From NCBI RefSeq assembly GCF_032854445.1, contig NC_088296.1, positions 2,443,246 to 2,503,245 on the forward strand: a stretch of DNA of 60,000 nt. Reading direction: 5' to 3'. Shown here one piece after another: positions 43,741-53,453 of the stretch (positions are counted from its first letter, which is position 1; each line of letters begins with the position of its first letter). This stretch comes from Liolophura sinensis (lineage: Eukaryota > Mollusca > Polyplacophora > Chitonida > Chitonidae). Under the pieces are notes generated by a model. That model did not search any database. It was not told where the DNA came from and saw nothing but the letters and a program-made list of their open reading frames with translations. The position numbers and the translations under genes were made by a program.

Positions 43741-44384
43741 GGGTGGGGGAAAGTGGAGTGCCCGCAGTAAAGCACCAACCTCTAGTGAGTTACTGACAAC
43801 TCAAAGTTTTAGACTGTTGTATTCGAGACACAGGAAAGAAATAACTCAAGTCAGATCTCAGGGACGTTGTTCTATTTCCTCTTCCATAACAGTAGCCTCC
43901 AATTATGACCTTAAGCAATACAAAAATAATGAAGTGAGTCATTCATTTAAAAATATTGCCCAGTTAACATCTTCTGATCACACCACAAGAACAACGTTGC
44001 AACAGAACAAGTTTCAAACAAAATATATCACTATAATCATTAGAACATTATCATTAGAAATGTAATTAAGCATATGTAGTATTTTCTTAATCACTTCTCC
44101 TGTTGAATACAGCATAGAAACAATATCATCTAGCAGAATTTGGAGACGAAAAAGAGCTGGACTTGTTTTCGACATGGTTTACATCAAACTCAGCATCAGT
44201 TTATGTTATTAAAGCTGATTGGTCAATAATCCTGACTTAAGTAAAGGCAAATAATCTGTTCTTACAGCCATCCTGAAGTCAAAGAGTTGTCTCCCCTAGT
44301 TCACTGAATGCAACATATAAAAGTAAACCGTTCAATTATAGGCTTTAAACTGCAAAGACATTATTTAAGTCAATACAACTGACC
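43741..44384. other. Spacer (probable intron of DUF4806-like gene)
   Basis: No repeats or convincing exons on either strand. Confidence 0.4.
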
Positions 44385-44440
44385 CTGGATCTACCGCTCC
44401 CGAAGCGGATGCTCTACCAACTGTGCTAACGGGACCGGTT
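44385..44440 (-). mobile_element. tRNA-like fragment (SINE family B head type)
   Basis: The minus strand reads GTTAGCACAGTTGGTAGAGC, ATCCGCTTCGGGAGCGG and TAGATCCAGGGTCA. The D arm and the tRNA-Pro-like CTTCGGG loop resemble the head at 45661. Too short and stem-poor to be a working tRNA gene. Confidence 0.55.
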
Positions 44441-44624
44441 GGTTTTATTTTAATAAAACATTGCTGTTAGTATACATCCACGGACAAAACGGCAGCGAAA
44501 CCATCTTCACAGTAATTATGATCTAACCCTGCTCGATAAATCTGGTTGATCAATCGATTCTACTCCAAACTATCTGAGCAAGACCACGGATACACCTTTG
44601 TGAAACTGGTCCATGACCTCTGAC

Positions 44625-44719
44625 CTCGATCCAGGATCCTTAGTTTTAGAGAGTTCAAGATACTCGTCAACGAGATACGAGTACAAATTGTGCGCTTGAG
44701 CCAGACGGACCCGTGTCAT
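44625..44719 (-). CDS. Candidate first coding exon of a minus-strand gene
   Basis: ATG at 44719, then T-R-V-R-L-A-Q-A-H-N-L-Y-S-Y-L-V-D-E-Y-L, then ELSKTKDPGS and two bases before the donor GAG|GTCAGA. The sequence is helix-like and protein-like with no repeat origin. A MITE-end-like ACCAGTTTCACAAAGG begins just past the donor. Position and strand would suit the start of the DUF4806-like gene, but no transcript evidence joins them. Confidence 0.4.
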
Positions 44720-44857
44720 TGCGATGGAAAACTGTTAAGCTACTCCAATTACACGAGTTGCGCACACCAAATAAATTAAACTAATGCCACATTTTCATGA
44801 TGTCACCTATGATATATACCAAAGAATAACGCATAGCAGAACGCTGTTTACATGTTT

Positions 44858-44975
44858 ACAACACACAGTGAGCTTGAAAACTGCGACACATAGGGCCTAT
44901 ACACAGTGAGCTTGAAAACTGCGACACATAGGGCCTATACACAGTGAGCTTGAAAACTGCGACACATAGGGTCTA
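44858..44975. repeat. 38-bp direct repeat, three copies
   Basis: CACAGTGAGCTTGAAAACTG plus CGACACATAGGGCCTATA in three nearly perfect copies. Confidence 0.95.
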
Positions 44976-45118
44976 CACATAGTGCCATATGCATAAAATA
45001 CATGCAGTTGACAAATTACCTTTACCCGCCTTATTTTCTAAATTTGGCAAACTTGATACTTACGATAGACTAACGCTTTACCTTATGTCAAGATAATTTT
45101 TGTGGTCAGATGATTATA

Positions 45119-45327
45119 CCCAGGAGTCACTCACCAATGCGATCGCTGTAAGTTCAAGTCCAGCTCATGCTGGTTTCCTCTCCGGCCGTACATTGGAAGG
45201 TCTGCAGCAACCTGCGGATGGTCGTGGCTCTGCCCGGTTTCCACCCACCATAATGCTGGCCGCCGTCGTATAAGTGAAATATTGTTGAGTACGGAGTAAA
45301 ACACCAATCAAATAAATAAATAAAAAA
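45119..45327 (+). mobile_element. SINE family A, 5'-truncated, perfect TSD
   Basis: It starts within the element at CCCAGGAGTCACTCACCAAT and runs to AATAAATAAATAAAAAA. The 16-bp TGGTCAGATGATTATA is repeated exactly on both sides (45103-45118 and 45328-45343). Confidence 0.95.
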
Positions 45328-45654
45328 TGGTCAGATGATTATAGTACAGTGCAAAAAGTACAGCATTTAATGGGGTACCGTTCTCACACAAAGGAATCAG
45401 CAGTCCAATCTGGACGGATCATCATTCCCTTCTAATACACAAGTACCACATAACCAGTTTGTCCGCATATCGTCATTGCTAAAGCAAAAATGAACACTAG
45501 TCTAGAAGTTTTTGTCACATTTATTTGATCCCCATTATAACTGTTCTAGTAAACCTGATACAGAAACCGTGCGGTGATCTGAAGCAATAAAACAATAAAT
45601 GGGGTCTCCCTTGTCGTATATGCGAGTCACGTATAAAAATTGTGTATCTTCGAT

Positions 45655-45945
45655 TTTCTCCCGCTCCGATGGCTCAGTTTGTAGAGCGTCCGCTTCGGGG
45701 GCGAAAGATCCAAGGTCAATCCTGGGTCGGGTCGCTTTTTAAAAAGGGGCTTTAAAAGAGGTAGTTGTAGCTTCTTCGCTTGGCACTCAGCATGTAAGGG
45801 AAGTGCAACGACTGGTTGACTCGTATTGGTATAATAGCCCCGCTGGGACTACTCACTTGCCGTCTCAGTAAAAGAGCGGTGGGAATCCGTCCTGCAACAA
45901 GAGGCGTATTAAATGCACTCTAAGGACTCCTTTGCTGTAATATCC
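45655..45945 (+). mobile_element. SINE family B with tRNA-like head
   Basis: Head GCTCCGATGGCTCAGTTTGT-AGAGC, then CCGCTTCGGGGGCG and GGTCAATCCTGGG, then the body shared with 5895-6155. The head can be drawn as a weak cloverleaf with acceptor-stem halves GCTCCGA and TCGGGTC. Pol III boxes A and B are present. Confidence 0.75.
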
Positions 45946-46625
45946 TCGCTAACAAAATTGCTTTTAGTCAGTGTCATGTAACAACCCAAGCGCTAGGCAC
46001 TGATACGTTGGACGTCCATATTATTATAAAGATAATGCAGTAAGAACACTTTTTCTAATTCATAATGGTAAAGTCCCTTTGCTCTGTCTCGGTGACGTCA
46101 TAATTATTCACTAGTGGTGTGCTGGATCCTGGGCGGAGTTCAAGTTCATGTTTTGAAGGAGGGTAGCACCAGCCTCCAGAACTGCTGTTGACATTATTGT
46201 AAACCCTGTTTCTGACACTGTCATGTTTGAAATTGTTTACATGTTTTAATATAATATAACCTTAATAATTGAGTTTTTCTCTCTCTCTCGTAGTGTATGA
46301 TCTGTAGAGATGGATATTAGAAAGTTAAAGCGATCTAGTTATTCGCAGAGACAGTAGGGTAGGCTTTGTCATTGCATGGAGTTTGGTCTAACCGTATGTT
46401 GGTGTAGTCATTGTAAAACAAATCACTGCACGTCTATTGCCCAGCATGCAACTTGATTTTGTATAATTATGACGTCACCGGGGCAAAAGTTCTTGAAGTC
46501 GAAACTATGCTCATGGGTTTCAACATTATGAATGTGTATATCTTGGGTTGACACTGCATCAGTGCAAGTTTGGTAGCGAGTATGACTGATTTTACAGACA
46601 GCTGAATATAGGCGAATGTCTATAT
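45946..46625. mobile_element. Inverted-repeat element, copy E
   Basis: Left arm CTCGCTAACAAAATTGCTTT; right arm TTGGTAGCGAGTATGACTGA near 46570. Both inner arms keep a perfect TGACGTCA (46093-46100 and 46470-46477). It lies 33 kb from the tandem copies, so the family is dispersed. Confidence 0.75.
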
Positions 46626-46631
46626 GAACAG

Positions 46632-46681
<50 letters not shown>

Positions 46682-46700
46682 TTGGGGGGGGGGGGGGGAG
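46632..46700. repeat. GT dinucleotide tract and G run
   Basis: About 24 GT units followed by GGTTGGGGGGGGGGGGGG. A Z-DNA-prone tract beside a G run. Confidence 0.97.
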
Positions 46701-47636
46701 GTGGAGCGGCGAAAGAAGAAAATAACATTAATTTACCACATAATACGGTATTGCGAGAAACTATGTTTCTATCTTTAACACAGTTACATGGTGTAACATG
46801 ATAAACACTCTATCCTTGTCATGATTTGCCGTCCCTTCGCGATTCGTCCCTTTGAGATCTTCTTGAATTATGTTTTGAAATTCATTATAAATTCATGGAA
46901 CGTGATACTTTTGTTTTAGACATTGAATTCAGTAAAACATTTGTCACAATAAGTCACACGTCTCATCATAAACAAATGGTACACTATACTTATACATGTA
47001 TGTATTGGAATATGCATACACCACGCAGCCTTATTCCTTACAACGCATGCGTCGCTCTTCACATTCCGCTTTAAAACGCTGCCACCACTAGCAAACTTTG
47101 CACAGAAATCTTGAACATCACGTAGGTCACGGTTATGAGTGATGTCAGAAACCAACAAAAAAAAAACTATTTCATGGATGAATGGTAATTAAATAGTTCT
47201 GCGCAAGGACATCAACGATCAGGCTAAGTTTAAACAAGCGCCGCACAGGCTCCAAAGGTCAAGCTTGTCTATTGGTGGCAGTAATGTAAACCGAAGGGTA
47301 CAGAGCGGCGCATGCTCTGTAAGGAGTATGCCAAGCACCTACATGTATATTGTAATCATACCTCTAACGCCTAAGAGTTCTTCATGTGTAAATGTCAACC
47401 ACGCAGACACTTGTATGTACTCTCCTTATGCAGAGGACTGTAGCCGTAAGTCTTCTCAACCTCTGCTGAAAAGCCTGCACAACTCGCATACGGTGACGTA
47501 AACATTGCTGTTTAACATGATTCTGGCCGACCAATGGAAACGACTCTGTTACCTTCTGGCGGGAAGTCGTAAACAGTGAATGGCAGTTGACATGTGCAGA
47601 CACCAATAGCTCTATATACGACAATCATGCGATTCG
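46701..47636. other. Gene-poor stretch upstream of the 47.6-kb ORF
   Basis: Short frames on both strands lack splice or family support. TCTATATACG at about 47611 is too close to the ATG at 47637 to be its TATA box. Confidence 0.4.
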
Positions 47637-48143
47637 ATGGCCACGCCAAATAAATGGAAAGATTATGTGGGTTTCAAGGTTTACTGTAAAATTTGCTTAG
47701 CACAGCTAGTATCCACTGTAAATAATCGTTTTGTGACAGCCCAAGGGCGTGATTTGATGACGGAAAGTAAGACTTCTAAGGAGGTCCTGGACGCTTTCCA
47801 CTTTGTCTTCCCTCACGTTGTTGTGGTGAAAGGAGAGGGCTATGACTGCATGCCATGTTCCGTGAGATTAAATAAATTAGAAAAGCCAATACGGAAAGAG
47901 GAAACCTGCAAACGAGAGAGCGGGGATATTTGCAAGGATATTAAAGAGCAGTGGGAAACGAAAAAACAGCACCTCTTCGGTCGACATCTTACTTTTGACA
48001 GTTCTTGCTTGATGATGAATATTAACGAAGACAAACCCCGACTTCAACCAATGAAAATTAGTCTTTCGCGAAAGATTTTTTCTCGGACGGAGCGTTCATT
48101 GGCTAACACTGATTACATCACTGTCCAATGTATACGAAAGTGA
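47637..48143 (+). CDS. ZAD-like zinc-binding protein, hypothetical
   Basis: Single open frame of 168 residues from an ATG. Two C-x-x-C pairs about 55 residues apart (Y-C-K-I-C near 16-20, D-C-M-P-C near 69-73) flank VLDAFHFVFPHVVVVKGEG, the arrangement of ZAD-like C2...C2 zinc modules at the N-terminus of many invertebrate DNA-binding proteins. Residues 80-110 are charged (KLEKPIRKEETCKRE). No C2H2 fingers follow before the stop, so it may be an N-terminal exon read into an intron, or a short orphan protein. The cysteine spacing is seen directly; the family is inferred. Confidence 0.5.
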   Translation: MATPNKWKDYVGFKVYCKICLAQLVSTVNNRFVTAQGRDLMTESKTSKEVLDAFHFVFPHVVVVKGEGYDCMPCSVRLNKLEKPIRKEETCKRESGDICKDIKEQWETKKQHLFGRHLTFDSSCLMMNINEDKPRLQPMKISLSRKIFSRTERSLANTDYITVQCIRK

Positions 48144-48654
48144 TAGGTATTTCGACAGACCGGAAACCAATAGGTGAGGACGGTCTGGTTTAGAGAGACT
48201 AACTTGTATGCAACCCTGGTATCCTTTTCACCTGAGAATGGCTTTCCGTATAATTTTTATTTTCCGTGTACACCATTGTTTTGAAAGTGGTAAAAATATA
48301 CTGATACTTTCCAGTTTTTCAGATCTGGCTATACGTATTTTTAGGTCAGTATGCTGTTTCTTCTGTGATGCATGGCTTTACTGTTTGATATTGTTCTCTT
48401 CAATAAATATGCATTTTTGGATAAGAATATTCAACTTTTGAATCTAACAGTATCTGTTATACCCATCAAGGAGGTTGTGTTTTCATGGTCGAGGTTGCCT
48501 CAGAATCAAGTCCACTACAGATATCGGTGTCGACCTGGATGTAGAAGTTTGCTGAACGATTCTTAACGAATGTCGTACAGTACACAACTGCATATTTTTC
48601 TATCACCTTGCAAAGGTCCATTCAAGAGTATACTCCCTTTGTTCGAACTAGCGC
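48144..48654. other. 3' flank of the ZAD-like ORF
   Basis: Nothing recognised; two overlapping short frames are probably chance. Confidence 0.4.
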
Positions 48655-48742
48655 GATGCTGTACATTTAACTGTCGGGGACAGTTGCAAGAGAATAAAAT
48701 TTGAGTACAGCGTTAAACACAAATCAAATAAATCAATAACTT
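48655..48742 (+). mobile_element. SINE family A tail relic
   Basis: TTTGAGTACAGCGTTAAACA and CAAATCAAATAAATCAATAA are the SINE 3' end; upstream parts have decayed. Confidence 0.55.
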
Positions 48743-48834
48743 GCTCATGTATCATGGAAACACTAATCTGAATCCTATTATTTTGAATCAGATTACAATG
48801 CATATAAAATATAGGATAAAAAACGAATGAAGGC

Positions 48835-49010
48835 CTCCATGGCCTAGTGATTATCGGGCTAGCGAAGCCTACTTGGCCAGAAGCCTCTCGCTGTGATTTC
48901 TATAAAGTCCACCTCGTGCTGGCTTCCAGGTATGGAAGCAAACTGCGGATGATCACGGGTTTCACCTGGGCTCTGTCCCATTTCCTCCCACGTTAAGAGC
49001 AAGATACTCT
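48835..49010 (+). mobile_element. SINE, diverged family A relative
   Basis: Head GGCCTCCATGGCCTAGTGAT-TATCGGGCTAGCG, then TCGTGCTGGCTTCC and GCAAACTGCGGATGATCACG. No AATAAATAA tail; it ends near TTTCCTCCCACGTTAAGAGC. Confidence 0.7.
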
Positions 49011-49504
49011 GTATACCACTGCACCGGCCCATATCCTGACGGGGCTCCTTACGGAAGGCGACAACCAAACCCGCGGACGTGGAGACAGGTCTGGATTTAA
49101 GCACACGATTACTTTTGCCAAGTACATATGTCGTCTTCAGAACAACCAGACAGGTCTGTGTGTGACATTTTTTACTTTACCAAAAAGAAACAAATTGCGA
49201 ATTTTACAACCAAAATAAAAGGTATATGTTATAAGTGAATGGCGTTATAATTTCACATTTGTGTAGAGAATGCGCAAAAACAAAAACCTAAAAAAAAAAA
49301 ATAACCCCCCCCCAAAAAACAAACAAACAAAAGAAAAAAAATTCACGGAATTTGTAAACTCCACCTCTGCCAATGTTAGTGGAGTCTTCGTGATAATAAT
49401 CGGTATATACCGCGGCCAACGGACGTCAATTTTTACAACTTTGTCAATTCACGCAAAATATTAGTGTTTTCTACTTCTATCCCTTCACACATTTTACTGC
49501 TAAA
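49011..49504. other. Spacer
   Basis: A-rich run with C7 at about 49295-49345. No gene. Confidence 0.5.
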
Positions 49505-50150
49505 TTGCATCTTTAAAGTAAAACAAAGCTGAAATACAAAGTAAGATTCATTATAAAGATAACTGAAAACAAAGCCTAGTAATACTTTTATTTATTTTTT
49601 CAGATTTTGTGAGAGTGTTGAAAGACATCAAAATATTTTAAAACTATGGTGGGCTTTTTGGGCCATACTGACGGTAGCGAAGAACTCACAATTTTTCCTG
49701 ATATTCACCAGAAGGAAGGAATTTTTGGGAACATTATTTCAGTGATCTTTCACTCATGGGTGGAAAGGGTTATTCCAACATTCAGTGTCGTAGTGTTGAA
49801 AGGCATCAAACTATTTTAAAACTATGGTGGGCTTTTTGGGTCATACTGACGCTAGCGAAGAACTCACCATTTTTCCTGATGTCCACCAGAAGGAAGGAAT
49901 TTTTGGGAACATTATTTCAGTGATCTTTCACTCATGGGTGAAAAGGGTTTTTCCAACATTCAGTGTCGTAGTGTTGAAAGGCATCAAACTATTTTAAAAC
50001 TATGGTGGGCTTTTTGGGCCATACTGACGCTAGCGAAGAACTCACCATTTTTCCTGATGTTCACCAGAAGGAAGGAATTTTTGGGAACATTATTTCAGTG
50101 ATCTTTCACTCATGGGTGAAAAGGGTTTTTCCAACATTCAGTGTCGTGGT
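49505..50150. repeat. 178-bp direct repeat, three copies
   Basis: TAGTGTTGAAAGGCATCAAA starts at 49791 and 49969 (178 bp), with a diverged first copy from 49613. Units end CCAACATTCAGTGTCGT. The preceding 110 bp also match 4365-4470. Confidence 0.95.
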
Positions 50151-51004
50151 TAGAGTTGGATGAACATCTTGTGATATCAGAGTTTTTAACCTTTGATAGT
50201 ACGGTGCATAAAGCCCACCTTAGAAGTAAAATTTTTGGGCACCTTTAACTCTTTTTACAAAAATCTCAAAAAAAAAAAATAAATGAATTATATTTAGGCA
50301 TAGTTTTTAGGCTGCTTTTTACATTTTTTATTCACAACAAATGTTACACACTGTTTAGAACACTAAAGGAAACACTTTTCCACACTTTTTTTTTTACCCT
50401 TTAAGACTTTGAATGTAAATTTTGCTCATCTATTTAGCACACTGTGACTCTGAAAAAGTTGAGTTTGCTGATGAAATTTGGTCTGGTTATCCTTTTGTGG
50501 GGGGAAGTGGTTCACCTGTCCAATTCACGCCAAATACTGCAGTTTTGAGCATTTTTTCTTGTTATCGTTTAACGCCGTTCATTGAAAGACGGTGTGTACG
50601 TATGTTTAGTGTTACTCTCCAAGAAAGATTTTCTCGTTATCGTTTAACGCCGTTCATTGAAAGACGGTGTGTACGTATGTTTAGTGTTACTCTCCAAGAA
50701 AGATTTTGCATGTTTTTGGAATTTGCATATCCACAATGACGTGCATGTGTATTCGCGGTTACACAGGTATATATGTAAGTCACAAGTCACTGTGAATGAA
50801 TGGGTTACATGAATAACACAATGTGTGTAGGCCTACTTCTGGTGCACAAAATTATGTGGATGTTCATTGTTGCAACAACACTGTGTGTACCTATGGGAGA
50901 CGTTAGTTCTTTGGGAGTATGTTACAACTGACAAATGTGTACGTTTGATGATTATTGATGATCTTTTATGAGGTTGTTTAGATGTATCGCTACCGTTTGA
51001 TGGA
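50151..51004. other. Spacer with a 75-bp duplication
   Basis: GTTATCGTTTAACGCCGTTC and the following bases occur at 50561 and 50636 (75-bp period, two copies). The duplication keeps a frame open, reading RYRLTPFIERRCVRM twice. No other coding evidence. Confidence 0.6.
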
Positions 51005-51147
51005 ACGTTGAACAACCTGCTGATGGTCGTAAACTTCCCCCGGGCTCTGCCCGGTTTCCTCCCACCATAACGCTGGCCGCCGTAGTATAAGTGAAATATT
51101 CTTAAGCACGGCGTAAAACACCAATCAAATAAATAAATAAATAATAT
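51005..51147 (+). mobile_element. SINE family A, 3' portion
   Basis: CAACCTGCTGATGGTCGTAA, CCCCCGGGCTCTGCCCGG, TATAAGTGAAATATTC and a tail of AAATAAATAAATAAATAATA. Well preserved, so fairly young. Confidence 0.9.
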
Positions 51148-51427
51148 TTTATGACATTTATTTCACTCTAAAAATGCACTTTTGGGTGTGGATGTTTTAA
51201 GCCATTTAACGCAAACAATTAAGTTACATAAAGACTGATAAGTGTCATCATATATGTATATATGGTAACCCCCCTGACAATGAGTTCAGGGTGCAGAGTT
51301 TCAACTGTCCTAAAAGACCACCAAAAGATTATAGCCTATCCATTTTAAGAATGTGGGGCAGGGTATGGTGCATGGTTCAGGTGTGGTGTGGGTAAAAAAA
51401 AAAAAAAGGGGGGGGGGGTGATATTGC
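51148..51427. other. Spacer with A/G homopolymers
   Basis: A13 followed by G10 at about 51393-51417. No gene. Confidence 0.5.
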
Positions 51428-52017
51428 ATAACCCCGTTCAGACTATCCAACATCACTCAACTTTTGCAGACTCAAAAAAGTCAACTTTAGGTTGAATCAA
51501 CAAGTTGAGTCGTGTTGAATAGTCTGGACAAGTTCTTCAACTTTGTTCAACAACACTCATCATCCTCTAACATTGTTGAACAAAGTTGAGTGAAAGTAGT
51601 CAATCAGCGGGCGTGTAAAAGTAACGTGACCGTCTTAAAGCACGTGACCTGTACAAAATATATTAGCACCAAAGGCGAAAGAGAAAAACTGGTCTCACGA
51701 TGAGGCAGTTTCGTTGGTACAGGAGTTTGAATAATACCCTTGCCTGTACAACACTCTCTCTAAAGATTACAAAGACAGGGACAAAAGAAAATCATTGTGT
51801 CTCATGCACTGGAGAAAAAAGGTGGGAATTTTTCTCCAATTTACCGAAAGTTTGGTACAAAAAAACAAAACCAGCTCAATACACGGCAACAGTTTTGGAC
51901 AATGTTGACCTATCAAATTTGTAGTGTGGACAGGACACTCAACTTACCTCAACAGCATTCAACTTGCTGTTAGAGTCAACAAAAGTTAAACGATGTTGGA
52001 TAGACTGTACCGGACTT
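51428..52017. mobile_element. Harbinger-like TIR element with Myb-like remnant
   Basis: Ends CAGACTATCCAACATC (left) and GATGTTGGATAGACTG (right) are inverted repeats, extended by CAACTTTTG/CAAAAGTT. Inside are further CAACTTGTTGA-type inverted motifs and a broken Myb/SANT-like reading frame (51660-51908). No transposase (DDE) sequence is present, so it is non-autonomous. The target-site duplication is unclear. Confidence 0.75.
51660..51908 (+). pseudogene. Myb/SANT-like (MADF-type) domain remnant
   Basis: The frame reads ILAPKAKEKNWSHDEAVSLV, Q-E-F-E, a TAA stop, then YPCLYNTLSKDYKDRDKRKS. The pattern N-W-(S/T)-x-x-E ... L-Y-N-T-x-x-K-x-Y-x-x-R-D-x-R is that of the Myb/SANT-like DNA-binding protein encoded beside Harbinger/PIF transposases. 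One in-frame stop and probably a frameshift after K-R-K-S (the fit continues as SHALEKKGGNF in another frame) make it non-functional. No start codon is left. Confidence 0.7.
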
Positions 52018-52860
52018 TAGAATAAAAACCTAGCTGAAGTAAATTCACAAAACAGTACTTCATCTGATAATTGTGAGCATTTGACACATATCACACGGTC
52101 GTCGCTGCTCCGCTTTTACTCTTTATGTTGTGTGTCTTTAGACTCGCTTATATTTAACAGAGGCTGGTTTATGAGAACTCTAAGCATGTGTATACCCCTG
52201 CGTTCTCACAGTCCTTGTAAGTTTTTTTGAGTCAAGAAAAGACAAAAATCAAATATGTTTGAGAATGCATGTCATTTAACAGCATGATCGAATGATGCCT
52301 GTCGGCTGGCCGAATCACGTGACTAATGCTCCTAATGATTACCTCAGTGACATTGGCTCCGCCCACATGCATGTGCGGTCATGCAATGTCATTAAGGCTG
52401 AAGTGTGTCGAATTACTCCACGTGGGGAGAATTAACTGTTTAATGGTATGTGCATGTGTATTATACGCCTATTAATACTGGTTGTAACATCATATATACA
52501 TGTTATAAGCAGAAGGATTGAACTCACTCAGCTTTGACAACGAAATAATTACATATAATTAAATCTACATCCTTAGTACTAGAAAGCGGCAATTAAAAGA
52601 GTGAGCTCACGCAAAACAAGATAGCCTTAGGCTAAAGCTTGCCAGTGGGCAAAAGAGTGCATCTGTGGGCTGTCCTGTAGGACTATAAGGGTCCCTATAG
52701 CTGGGCTACGTGTACCTGGATCATATGCCATTGTCGATTGGGCGGACATGCATGTGTAGGCCTATAGTTTTCTCCTTCTGTTAACTGTTTAGAACCTTGG
52801 CCTATATTGTTTATTATACATTAATAATCGGCTGAAATGAAGTTCTCCGGAAAAAACAGC
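52018..52860. other. Gene-poor stretch
   Basis: No repeat or coding frame recognised. Confidence 0.45.
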
Positions 52861-52861
52861 G

Positions 52862-52922
52862 AGAGGGAGGGTTGGGGGTGGGGGGTGGGGGTGGGGGTGG
52901 GGGTGGCGTGGGGGGGGGGGGG
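52862..52922 (+). repeat. G-rich tract (G-quadruplex potential)
   Basis: At least six G runs of three or more separated by single T or A (GGGGGTGGGGGTGGGGGTGG type), ending in G12. Confidence 0.9.
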
Positions 52923-53139
52923 TTGGTGGGATTATACGTGCAATTGCCATTATAAGTATAGGTGTCAATAAGAATCATGTAGGCCCGCTATTTCTATGTC
53001 GTTCATTTTTTATTATATTTTTTTACCGTATTTATTTTTTTTTTTGTTTTTTTTTTATTTTAATGATACCACAAGTGCGCAATCTTTGTATTTTTTGAAA
53101 GGCATGTATTTCCCACACTAATACATGTCAGGTATGGTG
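52923..53139. other. T-rich spacer
   Basis: Long T and A runs; no feature. Confidence 0.5.
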
Positions 53140-53205
53140 CAGTCATGTATATATATATATATATTATATACTTATGGCTGATTATGTGCAGTGAGTCATA
53201 TTAAA

Positions 53206-53256
<51 letters not shown>
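53140..53256. repeat. AT dinucleotide tracts
   Basis: Two (AT)n tracts of about 10 and 25 units with a 40-bp gap. Confidence 0.97.
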
Positions 53257-53258
<2 letters not shown>

Positions 53259-53369
53259 GGGAATTTTCTAATCCGAAACGACAACTTGAAGATTGAAAAA
53301 AAGTGCATACGTTTTCTTGCGCTTTATTCGACTGGGCACACTTTGATTTGCAATAGACTATAGCTGTAC

Positions 53370-53453
53370 GCAAGGCTAGCTCACACATGTCTTGTCGCCA
53401 TATTGAAGTCCGATAAGTTCGCGGGAAAGTTGATTCTTTGCAGAACGATCGAG
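53370..53453 (+). promoter_or_regulatory. Candidate promoter and 5' UTR first exon
   Basis: GTCGCCATATTGAAGTC contains a YY1-like core (CAATATGGCGAC on the other strand), as often sits at the start of broadly expressed genes. The exon would end GATCGAG|GTAAGTATC, a consensus donor. CpG becomes clearly more frequent from here to about 54.3 kb. The exact start of transcription cannot be fixed. Confidence 0.4.

Noticed and set aside
43739-44065. 108-codon plus-strand frame
   Set aside because: No motif, starts within a SINE relic and lies opposite the better supported minus-strand gene.
44385-44440. Possible tRNA gene (minus strand)
   Set aside because: Acceptor and T-arm stems do not pair and the sequence resembles a SINE head fragment.
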